From Paenibacillus paeoniae (GTDB taxonomy: Bacteria; Bacillota; Bacilli; Paenibacillales; Paenibacillaceae), in NCBI RefSeq assembly GCF_003388735.1, contig NZ_QUBQ01000001.1, forward strand, positions 2,631,622 through 2,695,621: a stretch of DNA of 64,000 nucleotides. The letters run 5' to 3'. The notes beneath the pieces are model-generated. The model saw only the letters and a program-made list of their open reading frames with translations. It had not been told where the DNA came from and made no database searches. Position 1 is the first letter of the stretch; each line of letters begins with the position of its first letter. Made by a program: the position numbers and the translations under genes. Positions 33,160 through 42,419 of the stretch are shown here, piece by piece.

Positions 33160-33219
33160 AAAGAACTGCATCAACAAAGTTAGACATCATCTACCTTTGT
33201 TGATGCAGTTCTTTTTTTT
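33160..33219. terminator. Strong terminator between convergent genes
   Basis: A perfect 20 bp stem, AAAGAACTGCATCAACAAAG and its complement, with a 14 nt loop and a run of eight T. It separates the AraC gene from the hydrolase gene. Confidence 0.95.
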
Positions 33220-33257
33220 GAAACCGACAATTAGATCATTCCATATTTCGCCACAAC

Positions 33258-34262
33258 TTATTGGATTTCTCCCATAAAAGCCCTGAATTTTTCTGCGATT
33301 TCTTTTGCTTCGGTACGGTACAAATAATGTCCCGCTTCAAATGTAAATATTTTACCATACACAGATTTTTTTATTTGCGCTTCATGCTCTGGAACCCATC
33401 TATCCGTCGCTGGATGATGCGCTTGTATAAAGAAAACAACGGGAAGATTTTTGGGGAATGTTAAGGCTTCAGCTGCTTTAAAATTAGAATACATATGCTC
33501 AATTTCATTGAGTTGACTTGGATTATACATGTTTTTGAGGCCAAGCATTCTCATTTGTTCTTTTGTTTCATCCTCATAGGGTAGTTCGGCATACGGGTCA
33601 TCACCTAGCTTCACATACAACCTCGCGAACCCTAATTTTTTAAGCAGGCTTAGAGCATCTAATGTTGAAGACTCAACCTTCTGTTCGCTTATCGTTGGAA
33701 CACTGCTATCAAGCCCAGCAAATGCGCTCACTTCATTTTCATATTTGTTCACATAATCTAATCCGTAAAGACCTGAAATGGAGTGAACCATTAGAATATA
33801 ACGGTCAATTTGAAGACTCTGCAATGCTTCGTGAATTTCACTCACAATGTTTTCAGTCGTTCTTTCTTTGTCAGTTGTATCACTTAATCCATAACCAAAA
33901 GGCTCAATGACGACCACTTTGTAGAACGGCGATAGTTCTTCGATTAACGGCTTAAAATCAAGTGCTGGTGCCGCGGTTCCAAAGCCAGGCAAGAGTACGA
34001 TTGTTTCTTCCCCTGTTCCTTGAATCACAGCATTCATCCTTTTCCCGTCCACAGGCACCAATTGACCATAGGATTGTATTTTTCCCTGCTCCGATTTGGT
34101 GGCAACCTTATCCACGATAAAAACAATCGCTAAAAAGACCACTACTAATATTGCTAATACAGCTATCGCTTTCAATAAAAGGATAAGCATTTTTTTCATT
34201 AATGGAGTTGGCTTCTTATCCGTCGTTGGATCCTTCCGCTTTATTACCTCACTTAGTTTCAT
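33258..34262 (-). CDS. Membrane-anchored alpha/beta hydrolase
   Basis: A 334-residue protein. A basic N-terminus and one TM helix (LLKAIAVLAILVVVFLAIVFIV, about 29-50) anchor an alpha/beta hydrolase domain, which probably faces outward. Motifs: LLPGFGTAAPALDF (oxyanion loop), VVVIEPFGYGLSD, nucleophile elbow LMVHSISGLYG with Ser after His (first Gly of G-x-S-x-G replaced by Val), and C-terminal EAGHYLYR supplying the catalytic His. Substrate unknown. The gene is monocistronic. The family is common in Paenibacillus and Bacillus genomes. Confidence 0.8.
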   Translation of the reverse strand: MKLSEVIKRKDPTTDKKPTPLMKKMLILLLKAIAVLAILVVVFLAIVFIVDKVATKSEQGKIQSYGQLVPVDGKRMNAVIQGTGEETIVLLPGFGTAAPALDFKPLIEELSPFYKVVVIEPFGYGLSDTTDKERTTENIVSEIHEALQSLQIDRYILMVHSISGLYGLDYVNKYENEVSAFAGLDSSVPTISEQKVESSTLDALSLLKKLGFARLYVKLGDDPYAELPYEDETKEQMRMLGLKNMYNPSQLNEIEHMYSNFKAAEALTFPKNLPVVFFIQAHHPATDRWVPEHEAQIKKSVYGKIFTFEAGHYLYRTEAKEIAEKFRAFMGEIQ

Positions 34263-34398
34263 TCATATCTACTCCTGACATCGCCTATTTATTAGCTGTA
34301 AGCTTTTAAGGAAATCATACACGACGGATATGTACTCTTTATAACGTCAATATGAATGGGATATGAACGGGCACTATGGCAAGGTAAGAGAAGCGAAA

Positions 34399-34434
34399 AA
34401 AAGACTCACCACGAAAGAAATCGTGGTGAGTCTT
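34399..34434. terminator. Terminator of the RCC1/SLH gene
   Basis: AAAGACTCACCACG...CGTGGTGAGTCTTT, a perfect 14 bp stem with a T run on the reverse strand, about 50 bp past the stop at 34487. Confidence 0.9.
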
Positions 34435-34486
34435 TGCTTCCCTGCTCATTCTTTTTGTCGATGCTCTGCTCGGAGACAACCAAATC

Positions 34487-37303
34487 CTATTCCTTAGCAA
34501 GCATCCAATCTTTCACCCGAAGAATCAAGACTACAGCTTCTGCTCGTGTAGTTGTTTCGTCCGGTGCAAACTGATTGCCTGCGCGTCCCTTTATCAAGCC
34601 TTGTTCCTCAGCTGCCGCGATCATAGGCTTTGCCCAAGTCGGAATCGCTGAATCATCCCCGTATGTTGTTGCTTTTGCAGGTTCTGCCTGCTTTAAATGC
34701 AAAGCACGACTTATAATTGCAACCATTTCGACCCTGGTCAAATGGCGTTGCGGGTGAAACATTCCGTCCGGATAGCCTTGGATAATGCCTTGCTCCAGCA
34801 TTTGCCCGATCGCTTCACTGGCCCAGACCGGCCACTTCTCGCTTTCGAGCGGCTGCTGCCCTGCTTTGCCGCTTAATTTAAGCACTTTGCTGAGCATGAC
34901 CACAAACTCTGCTCGAGTCACTTGTTTCTGGGGCTGGAAGGAATGGTCAGGATAACCGGACACGATTCCTTCCTTCACTGCTCTCGTAATTGCCCCTTGA
35001 GCCCAGTGTCCTGAAATATCAGTTAATTGTAACGATTGTTCAGCCTCTTCCTCGGGCTGCTCTCCCTGCTCTTCAGGAGGCTTGCTTCCCGGATCTGTCT
35101 CCGGATCTGTCTCCGTATCTGTTTCCGGTTCTGTTACTGGCCCTGATCCTGTTCCTGGATTTGGACGTCGTACAAACTCTACTTCTACTGCATTCCCCAA
35201 TTGTTGTTCGTCCAGCATAGCCTTGACAGTGGCTAAGCCTGGAATCGTAGAAGACAATTCCGCGGTGTAAACCCCATGATTCACTTCTGTTACCGTTCCG
35301 ATTTGCCCCAGGCTGGTCGTAAAGGTTACAGCACCTCCACTCTGGGTCAATGCATTGCCCAACTGATCATAAACCTGTAATTGAACAACGGCCTTTTGCT
35401 TGCCGTCAGCTGTTAATCGTTCCGGTGTTGCATTCAACGTTGAACGGGCCGCATCGGGCGATCCTGAGAAGAAGAAGACCTCGGTTTCGAAGCCAGACAA
35501 CCGCTCGCCATCCAGCTCTACATTCGCAACGGCGCTTCCCGCCTCAGGCGAATACAACGGCGCTTCATACTTTCCAGGCTCAACCTTAATGACTGGGCCC
35601 ACCGTTCCTCTTGTCGTGCTGAACGTTATACTGGACGCATCTACGTCAATGGTATTGCCCCATGCATCAACAAGCACCAATTCCAAGATGGTGCCGCTCG
35701 TCTCGTTCGCTGCAACCCGTTCAGGCACTGCTCGCAATACCGACATCTCGGCATCGGGTACACCCGGAATAATCTGCATCGTTAGTTTGGAGCCAGCCGC
35801 CACTCCATTGACGATTGCCGAAATTTCTACTGTTCCCGCCTGCTCTGGCCGGAAAGCAGCTGTGAAGACACCTCCGTCATCATACACTGGATCGCTTAAC
35901 GTACCGCTGACCGCTGCGAATCTAACGTCGTCAGTACCGACTGGCAATGCTTTACCCTTGTTGTCGGCAAGCTGAAACGACACCTCCACCGTCTCGCCTG
36001 CTGCGGCAGAGCGAGGTGAATTCGCTGTCCAATTCGATAGGTTTCGAGCGCTTAGAGTAATGCGTGTGAAGCGCTGAATAGACTCCTGAGCTCCTTCAGG
36101 CCTGTTCCCGCCCAGAACCATATCTCTATTCTTGCCTACGCTCCATATCGAGCCGTCTGTACGCAATATACTCGTATGATAGCTTCCTCCAACTGCGGCA
36201 ATGACATCATTCAGCGGAGTATTGTCTGCATCCATGACCTGTCCGGCCAGCCCGATTGATGTTTCCTCTGTACTGTAGCCCAATTGATGATCAACATTAG
36301 ATCCCCAGCTCCATAAGGAACCGTCGCTCTTTATGGCTACTACGTGACTCCAGCCAGCATGGACACTGGATACATTGTCAATCGGCTCGCCGTTCCGGTC
36401 CATGACCACAACCGCTCTAGTGGAGAATTGATTATTTCCCGTACCCAACTGCCTGGTAGAATTATCGCCCCATGCTCGCAGTGTACCATCCGTTTTCAAT
36501 GCAATAGAAGTATATCCATTGGCAGAAATTTGCTTAATTTCACTTAAGTGATCTTGTCCATTCGTATCTCTGACGGATACAGGATAGCTTCTGGAGCTCT
36601 GCGTTCCATCTCCCAATTGGCCGTTAGTGTTCATGCCCCAGCCTATCACACTTCCTGCATCAGTCAGAGCAACCGAATGATATTGCCCAGCCGCCACAGC
36701 CTGAATGCCCTGCAATTCAACGCCTGGCACCGCCATCACTTTTACCGGCCGATTAATCGTGAATTGACCGCTTCCATTGCCAACTTCCCCATACATATTC
36801 AGTCCCCAGCCCCACACTTGTCCCTCTTCATCGAGAACTAAGGAATGGGAATCGCCAGCGGAAATTTGCGTAATTTTTTTCTGATCAAATCCATCGATTG
36901 CCACGGCAAGATTAGCTCTGCCGCTGCGCCCAAGCTGTCCCATATTGTTTGTTCCCCAGGAATAGACAATGCCATCGTTACTTAAAGCAAGTCCATGCTG
37001 CGATCCTAATGAAATGGCTACAATCCCTTCCAGCGGCTGTCCCCTATCATTCTCGACGATCGAAGCATAATTCCGATTGCCCGTTGAACCGACGCCCAGT
37101 TGGCCCGCCGTATTCCTTCCCCAGGATCTGACTGTTCCATCACTCATTAAAACCAGCATTGCACTGCCGCCTGCAGCTATCGCTTGCACCTCTAGCGGGG
37201 GCTGCAAGGCATTTCCGTGAGCTGCGGCTAAAGGCACAAGTTGCGGAACCGAGCTGCTCCACACGAGGAACAATAACAATAGACAGCTAACATATTTTTT
37301 CAC
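34487..37303 (-). CDS. Secreted RCC1-repeat, Ig-like and S-layer-homology protein
   Basis: A 938-residue surface protein. A signal peptide (to about residue 28) is followed by seven RCC1-type repeats (pattern SWGxNxxGQLG...SLGSQHGLALSNDG, about 40-410), three invasin-like Ig domains (about 425-710, each with an A.R..L.A.PERL.ADG start), a Pro/Glu/Thr/Asp linker, and three SLH domains (about 765-938: DISGHWAQGAITRAVKEGIVSGYPDHSFQPQKQVTRAEFVVML and so on). SLH repeats bind pyruvylated cell-wall polymer, so the RCC1 propeller is displayed outside. It is co-oriented with the response regulator 18 bp upstream. Role unknown; adhesion or environmental interaction is likely. Confidence 0.85.
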   Translation of the reverse strand: MKKYVSCLLLLFLVWSSSVPQLVPLAAAHGNALQPPLEVQAIAAGGSAMLVLMSDGTVRSWGRNTAGQLGVGSTGNRNYASIVENDRGQPLEGIVAISLGSQHGLALSNDGIVYSWGTNNMGQLGRSGRANLAVAIDGFDQKKITQISAGDSHSLVLDEEGQVWGWGLNMYGEVGNGSGQFTINRPVKVMAVPGVELQGIQAVAAGQYHSVALTDAGSVIGWGMNTNGQLGDGTQSSRSYPVSVRDTNGQDHLSEIKQISANGYTSIALKTDGTLRAWGDNSTRQLGTGNNQFSTRAVVVMDRNGEPIDNVSSVHAGWSHVVAIKSDGSLWSWGSNVDHQLGYSTEETSIGLAGQVMDADNTPLNDVIAAVGGSYHTSILRTDGSIWSVGKNRDMVLGGNRPEGAQESIQRFTRITLSARNLSNWTANSPRSAAAGETVEVSFQLADNKGKALPVGTDDVRFAAVSGTLSDPVYDDGGVFTAAFRPEQAGTVEISAIVNGVAAGSKLTMQIIPGVPDAEMSVLRAVPERVAANETSGTILELVLVDAWGNTIDVDASSITFSTTRGTVGPVIKVEPGKYEAPLYSPEAGSAVANVELDGERLSGFETEVFFFSGSPDAARSTLNATPERLTADGKQKAVVQLQVYDQLGNALTQSGGAVTFTTSLGQIGTVTEVNHGVYTAELSSTIPGLATVKAMLDEQQLGNAVEVEFVRRPNPGTGSGPVTEPETDTETDPETDPGSKPPEEQGEQPEEEAEQSLQLTDISGHWAQGAITRAVKEGIVSGYPDHSFQPQKQVTRAEFVVMLSKVLKLSGKAGQQPLESEKWPVWASEAIGQMLEQGIIQGYPDGMFHPQRHLTRVEMVAIISRALHLKQAEPAKATTYGDDSAIPTWAKPMIAAAEEQGLIKGRAGNQFAPDETTTRAEAVVLILRVKDWMLAKE

Positions 37304-37321
37304 AAGATTTCCTCCGTTTTC

Positions 37322-38020
37322 TTACTCATCCGTCCAACAAAGCTTGTATCCAAATCCGCGGACGGTTTGTATGTATCTGGGTGATGAAGGATTACTTTCA
37401 ATTTTTTTGCGCAAATAACGAATATGAACACTGACTGTATTCTCTTCGCTTGTCCCATCCAAACCCCAAATGCGGTCATACAATAGACTCGCGCTGAACA
37501 CCTGATTTGGATGCTCTGCCAAGAACAGCAACAACTGGCGTTCTTTAGCCGAAAGGACGATCTCCTTCCCTCCCACCATCACACTGCAACTCTGCAAATC
37601 AATCTGCAAATCACCGCTATTCAATTTGTACGGTTGATACGTCTTCTTCCAGTAAGCGTAGCCGCGAAGCTGCGCCCGGATCCGGGCCATGACCACTTCC
37701 ACATCAAAGGGCTTCACAATGTAATCATTTGCTCCGCCTTCAAGACCAGCTACAATATCTTCACCGCCCTTGCGGGCTGTCACCAGTATGATCGGAATAT
37801 TGGATCGTTCACGAATTTCCGCACATAATTCCATGCCGTCACCATCTGGAAGATTCACATCAAGCAACGCCAAATCAGGCGTCTCTACTTGCAGTAAAGC
37901 CCGTGCTTCCTTTGCTCCTCCTGCTGTCGATGTGCGATATCCGCCACCTTCCACACACAGACGGAGCAATTCTCGGATATCCCCCTCATCCTCTACGATC
38001 AAAATATGCCCAGTGGTCAT
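37322..38020 (-). CDS. OmpR-family response regulator
   Basis: A 232-residue regulator: receiver domain HILIVEDEGDIRELLRLC with phosphoacceptor in LALLDVNLPDGDGM and Lys in DYIVKPFD, then a C-terminal winged helix (ERQLLLFLAEHPNQVFSASLLYDRIWGLDGTSEENTVSVHIRYLRKKIESNPSSPRYIQTVRGFGYKL). ATG 38020 has AAAGGAGAT upstream, so the long N-terminal frame from 38122 is not used. It is partner of the kinase at 38132 and probably controls the RCC1/SLH gene that follows directly. Confidence 0.93.
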   Translation of the reverse strand: MTTGHILIVEDEGDIRELLRLCVEGGGYRTSTAGGAKEARALLQVETPDLALLDVNLPDGDGMELCAEIRERSNIPIILVTARKGGEDIVAGLEGGANDYIVKPFDVEVVMARIRAQLRGYAYWKKTYQPYKLNSGDLQIDLQSCSVMVGGKEIVLSAKERQLLLFLAEHPNQVFSASLLYDRIWGLDGTSEENTVSVHIRYLRKKIESNPSSPRYIQTVRGFGYKLCWTDE

Positions 38021-38131
38021 AAACTGTATCTCCTTTCTGCCAGCCTGTATTCTAGCAAAGGACACGAGGTTATCGTAATAAACCAAGTTTAAGAGTAGTT
38101 TAAAAGTACATTTATTTTGCATTTCACTCCA

Positions 38132-40153
38132 TTAATTATCTTTTATTTCATCGTTAGCCCAACATAGCGGGAATCGGAGTTGAAATGTACTCCCTGCTGC
38201 AGAAGAATGCTCAAGCCAGATTTCCCCCTGCTGGGCTGCCATAATTTCACGACAAATAGACAGCCCCAGTCCAATGCCTGAGATTGCGTTCGCCTTAGCC
38301 GTCTTTCCCCGGTAGTACCGTTCAAAGACATGCGGCTGATCCTCCTCCGCAATGCCGGAACCCTGATCACTTACTCGAACCAATAACGACGGCGACCTCT
38401 TGCTGTCCGTGTTCTCCAGCGATAATTTGACCTGGACCACGCTGCCAGCCTTGCTGAATTTACGCGCATTAGAGAGTACATTGACAAGTACCTGCTCCAC
38501 ACGAAGCGGGTCAGCATAGATAGCAGGTATGCGTTCAGTAGTTGCATCAACCGGCAACAAAGACCATTTGAGCTCAATCCCGCTCTCCAACATCACCATT
38601 TCAAACTTGCTCAAAACTTGGCTGATTAACTCGTTAATAGGAAGCATTTCGGGCTCAAACAGCATATGTTTATTTTCAAGTCGAGCCATTTCCATCATAT
38701 CTTCGACGGTTCTTTCCATAGTCAATGTTTTGTCCAGGATCACTTGAAGATACCGGGGGTCTCCTGCTTGAATCGTTCCATTCATCATGAGCTGAACATA
38801 CCCTTTGATAGACGTAATCGGGGTATTCAATTCATGGCTCACTTCGGAATACATATTGCCGCGAATGTCATCCAGCCGCTCCAGCTTGTCATTTGCCTTA
38901 CTAAGTTCACGGTTTGCTTCCTGTAGTACACGGTTGGTTGAATGGAGTTGAAGCATTCGCAGCAACCTCATTGCCATAATGATGCTCAGACAGCCGATCG
39001 CTACAGCAGATCCGGCAAACGTCCAGCTCATATGGACCAGCTTTTCCATTGCATTCATTATCGTCTCTACCCGGGGCACGCCTCCCGGTTGACCGCCAAT
39101 CACTCGATCCATTACCAGTCCGATAACAAATGCGACATTGCCGACTGCAAACAACCGAATTTCCGTATCCCGTCGCCGTCTGAGTGCGCGGAAAAGCACG
39201 AATAGGATGATAATCAAAATAGCCGTAGAAATATAACCGTAAAACAGCTTGTACAAAATAAGCTGAGCGCGTTCGCCTAGCATGAATGAGGCTGCAGCAG
39301 CCACTGCAGCGTAGAGACCCACCCCATATCCCAGCTTGCGGACCCATGCCTCCTTGGAAGTTGCAACTATGTCATAGGTAATTAGAATGCCGACGGCATG
39401 CCCTACATACCAATTAAAATGGATAGCCGTTCCCCATGCCATCAACGATTGCTCCGGCACTACGTATTGCCAGCCTCCCCACAGAATCGCCAGATCAATA
39501 GCTAAACTTATGAAGAAAACAGAAAAGTAAATAAACAGCGGTTGTGAGCGCTGGAGCCCAAAACCGATAAGTGAAATCAGGCTCAGTATCATTAGTATCG
39601 CGGCTCCTACCCACGCTGGCACTTCTCTTTGCAGTTGCTTCAGTGTCAAGGAAGCCGCGGGCCCGGACCATACTTCAAACCCTTTCTCCACATCTTGATG
39701 CGGTGACAATCGGACCAGCAGCGTTGAATCGTTGTCGTCGGACGCATAGGAAACGATTCGCCACGTAACAAACCCGGCAGGCAATAACGGTTCGGACACC
39801 AAAACAGGCTTGTCCCCTACGAACAAAGCGAGTTCAAAATCATCTACCATATAGTAATAAATAAGCAGCTCACCTGATGAGCTTGCTCCAGGCGGCAATT
39901 CACCCTTCAGCCACAAATCTTGTCCGAAACCCGCACCCTCATCGCGATAATCCTCAGTTGCTAAAGAGTGCCACCGAACCGGAATCTGCTCTTCTGGCAA
40001 ATTCCCATAATAATAGGCGTCCCATACGATTTTTGCAGGCGCTGCAGGCTGGGCAGGGGAGGCCTCTCCAGTTGGAATATACGGTAGGAGCAATCCAGCC
40101 GCTATTAATGCAATAAACGTTACCCATCTTAACCATGCTTTCGTGAGATTCAT
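38132..40153 (-). CDS. Sensor histidine kinase with 7TM-DISM-type sensor
   Basis: A 673-residue membrane kinase. A signal segment and an extracellular DISM-like jelly-roll region (about 40-180) are followed by seven hydrophobic segments (about 190-400), a coiled coil, the HisKA domain (YSEVSHELNTPITSIKGYVQLM, phospho-His in SHELNTP) and an HATPase domain (N-box VLVNVLSNARKFS, G1 VSDQGSGI, G2 GIGLGLSI). ATG 40153 has GGAGCGAG upstream. It is the first gene of a three-gene unit with the response regulator and the surface protein, an arrangement pointing to signal-dependent surface display. Confidence 0.88.
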   Translation of the reverse strand: MNLTKAWLRWVTFIALIAAGLLLPYIPTGEASPAQPAAPAKIVWDAYYYGNLPEEQIPVRWHSLATEDYRDEGAGFGQDLWLKGELPPGASSSGELLIYYYMVDDFELALFVGDKPVLVSEPLLPAGFVTWRIVSYASDDNDSTLLVRLSPHQDVEKGFEVWSGPAASLTLKQLQREVPAWVGAAILMILSLISLIGFGLQRSQPLFIYFSVFFISLAIDLAILWGGWQYVVPEQSLMAWGTAIHFNWYVGHAVGILITYDIVATSKEAWVRKLGYGVGLYAAVAAAASFMLGERAQLILYKLFYGYISTAILIIILFVLFRALRRRRDTEIRLFAVGNVAFVIGLVMDRVIGGQPGGVPRVETIMNAMEKLVHMSWTFAGSAVAIGCLSIIMAMRLLRMLQLHSTNRVLQEANRELSKANDKLERLDDIRGNMYSEVSHELNTPITSIKGYVQLMMNGTIQAGDPRYLQVILDKTLTMERTVEDMMEMARLENKHMLFEPEMLPINELISQVLSKFEMVMLESGIELKWSLLPVDATTERIPAIYADPLRVEQVLVNVLSNARKFSKAGSVVQVKLSLENTDSKRSPSLLVRVSDQGSGIAEEDQPHVFERYYRGKTAKANAISGIGLGLSICREIMAAQQGEIWLEHSSAAGSTFQLRFPLCWANDEIKDN

Positions 40154-40295
40154 GCGGCCCACTCGCTCCTTTTTACTTTTGCAGCCTGATTTCCTACAGT
40201 CTATCGTTGTTCAAGGAATTCGTATAGATGTGCTTAATGAACGGAGTCATCCAAGGTCTTATATGTTGTCGTTAAGTATTACACCACTTATTTCC

Positions 40296-40477
40296 TTAAA
40301 TACAAGAAGAGTATAGATAATATCCGTAACCACACCTACCGATATCAATCGGATAGATTTGATTATCCTTGTAAACCATATTACCGGTATGTAAGTCAGC
40401 ATGAATGGGCCCTATTTCTGCATCAATTCCCCATACAAAATGCCATCGCAACTTGATACTGTAAAAATAGTTAATAA
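40296..40477 (-). pseudogene. Fragment of an aminoglycoside phosphotransferase-type kinase
   Basis: The reverse strand encodes about 60 residues reading FVWGIDAEIGPIHADLHTGNMVY and IYPIDIGRCGYGYYLY, ending at TAA 40296. H-A-D-L-H-T-G-N is the Brenner motif (catalytic Asp and metal Asn) of APH/choline-kinase-like enzymes, and I-D-I-G corresponds to the second metal site. No N-terminal lobe or start codon is present, so this is a stub of a deleted gene. Confidence 0.65.
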
Positions 40478-40508
40478 AAAAACGCCTCTGAGATTGTCTC
40501 AGAAACGT
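40478..40508 (-). terminator. Terminator of the CPCC gene
   Basis: On the reverse strand ACGTTTCTGAG-acaat-CTCAGAGGCGT then a run of seven T, starting 3 bp past the stop. Confidence 0.85.
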
Positions 40509-40510
40509 GA

Positions 40511-41212
40511 TTACTTGCAGAACATATTTATGTCATCTAAAGCTGAATAAGCATGTCCTCTAACAAACTTACTCTCATCATTCAATGCATCATTTATAAA
40601 TGGAATAATTAGTTCCTTATTAACGGTTCTGTGTATTCTCGCAATATGACCAAAACATAGAATGGCTATTCCTCTTATATTTTCGTTATTATGCTGACTA
40701 TATTGGACCATCAGGTCTTGTAAAAACTCTACATCATCCGCATTTATCGCTATCGAAAGCAAGCCTCTTACTATTGTATCGGGATTTTCAGAATGAATTA
40801 GGTTTATGATTTCTTGATTTTTCTCTAAGTTGTTGCAGTAGCGTTCTACTCTTTCGTGAAGATTATCATCTAGTCTCTTTTCAAAGGAGTTAATTTCCTG
40901 CCATATTTGTTGAGCAGATTCACTCTTTGCGGTTCTAAGTTTTTGAAATGCATGAATTAAACTTTTCTTTATTTGAATTTCTTTATCCGTTTGTTTTAGG
41001 ATTCTTCGTCTGTCTCTATACATGATATAGTGCTTTTTGAAGTTTTCACGAGCCTCTGTAAGTGAATAGTCACTATTGGGACCGCCCCAAACTTTATCTG
41101 CGTGGGGATCATCTTGTCCATCATCTTCCCAGTTACATAAACAACAAATTTCCCAACCTCTTCTTTCCTCTAATGTGGGATAACCACAACAGGGACAATT
41201 ATGCCGATTCAT
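40511..41212 (-). CDS. CPCC cysteine-rich domain protein with HEAT-like C-terminus
   Basis: A 233-residue protein. The N-terminal ~60 residues match the Cys_rich_CPCC domain: NCPCCGYPTLEERRGWEICCLCNWEDDGQDDPHADKVWGGPNSDYSLTEARENF, with paired cysteines likely to bind zinc. The C-terminal ~110 residues (NPDTIVRGLLSIAINADDVEFLQDLMVQYSQHNNENIRGIAILCFGHIARIHRTVNKELIIPFINDALNDESKFVRGHAYSALDDI) resemble HEAT repeats. CPCC proteins are often found beside toxin or immunity genes, but nothing nearby shows that here. It lies 34 bp after the next - strand gene. Confidence 0.75.
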   Translation of the reverse strand: MNRHNCPCCGYPTLEERRGWEICCLCNWEDDGQDDPHADKVWGGPNSDYSLTEARENFKKHYIMYRDRRRILKQTDKEIQIKKSLIHAFQKLRTAKSESAQQIWQEINSFEKRLDDNLHERVERYCNNLEKNQEIINLIHSENPDTIVRGLLSIAINADDVEFLQDLMVQYSQHNNENIRGIAILCFGHIARIHRTVNKELIIPFINDALNDESKFVRGHAYSALDDINMFCK

Positions 41213-41246
41213 TTGACACTTACCTTCCTTTTTCAGTCATTAACTA

Positions 41247-41579
41247 TTATTTAGGCTTACCACAGCCAGCACACAACTTTGCGTTTAGCGTTCTTAATGG
41301 CTTGCCACAATATTGGCAAGGGTCGCCAAATAAAGCTATTCGATGGTGCATAATTGCATTATGATGAAAGCCTGAAACACCAGTTATTTTTTCGTATTCG
41401 TTTACGACTGGCTTGAATCTCTCATCCATAGATATCTGTTCTAATGTTAGTCCATGCTCTTGTCTAAACTCTTTTGTCGCTTTCATAGAATCACCATATA
41501 ACGTCTGAATCCTAGCATATTCTTCTTCATTTAACATAGGCACTTCACTTTTACAACGCCAACACCACATCATTTTCAT
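41247..41579 (-). CDS. Hypothetical zinc-ribbon protein
   Basis: A 110-residue protein with two Cys pairs: MMWCWRCKSEVPMLNEEEYARI at the N-terminus and DPCQYCGKPLRTLNAKLCAGCGKPK at the C-terminus, likely zinc sites around a helical middle. No strong ribosome binding site precedes 41579; Met-3 or Met-4 could be the start. It is followed by the CPCC gene and preceded by another (frameshifted) Cys-rich gene, so the three may be one unit. Function unknown. Confidence 0.65.
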   Translation of the reverse strand: MKMMWCWRCKSEVPMLNEEEYARIQTLYGDSMKATKEFRQEHGLTLEQISMDERFKPVVNEYEKITGVSGFHHNAIMHHRIALFGDPCQYCGKPLRTLNAKLCAGCGKPK

Positions 41580-41588
41580 AGTTTGTTA

Positions 41589-41857
41589 CTAAATATTCTC
41601 ATAATATTTATCTGCAAAAGTGTTAGTTTCTAAAGGCTTAGTAGGTCGATCCTTACAATAAATACAAGATGTATCTACACACGGAGCAGTCAGCCACTGG
41701 TTACAGGAGGGACAAAACTCGTTATCATATTTATCGTAATAGATAATTATACCCCCACAGATTTTTCACAATGACTAGTTGGGACAACCGCCCCACCGAT
41801 TCGAAAATAATCATTAATTATGACTTGTCTCTCTTCATCATCAACTCTAATTTTCAC
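41589..41857 (-). pseudogene. Frameshifted Cys-rich small protein gene
   Basis: Starting at GTG 41857 behind AAAGGTGA, the reverse strand reads VKIRVDDEERQVIINDYFRIGGAVVP...HCEKSVG and then stops. One base after the five-G run at 41752-41756 the frame continues as IIIYYDKYDNEFCPSCNQWLTAPCVDTSC.YC to TAG 41589. Adding one G would give an intact ~90-residue zinc-finger-like protein. It is either a real frameshift mutation or a homopolymer error. It belongs with the two Cys-rich genes downstream. Confidence 0.6.
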
Positions 41858-42084
41858 TAAATCACCTTTTAATTAAATCGTGTATTGTATCTAATTTCTA
41901 TATTATCAGAACGATATTTATGAATCTATTATTCGCTTATAAGATATTTTATTGAAATGAGAAAGAAAGATAAAAAGTGGAAGAATCTCTATAAAAAACT
42001 AAGATAGTATAAGAGATAGTCCAAGTGAGGTGCAATAGGAGAAACATCGATAATTAGAGGTTTTCATTCTTTGGCAAGAAGGTA

Positions 42085-42190
42085 CTGCATAAAGCCCACC
42101 TATGGATTTAATGGGGATAGTTTTTGGTATAGCAAGGAAATGAATTGGGTTATCTACGCGGAGAATGGCTTATCAACAAGATAAAAGTTA
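42085..42190 (+). pseudogene. Short unidentified coding remnant in the 41858-42419 gap
   Basis: The + strand reads GFNGDSFWYSKEMNWVIYAENGLSTR and then a stop, with no start codon or ribosome binding site. It looks like the C-terminus of a small protein of unknown family. Downstream, CCCCCTC...GAGGGGG (42270-42291) is a hairpin without a T run. The rest of 41858-42419 shows nothing more. Confidence 0.3.
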
Positions 42191-42419
42191 CATGGTCAAA
42201 CTGGGAAGGTAGGCTATGGCTTGACTGGAGAGAACGATTAGAAAGAGGATTATAATTTTCATCAATAGACCCCCTCCAAATAAAGAGGGGGCTGACAACG
42301 ACGCATCTTTATTAATCTTTCCTGACAAATAGTGAGCAACACATAGCACTTACATGACTAGTGTTCAGAAGCATAATCTTATCCTCTATATGACAGCAAG
42401 ATAAAGCGCCTTCGAATAA

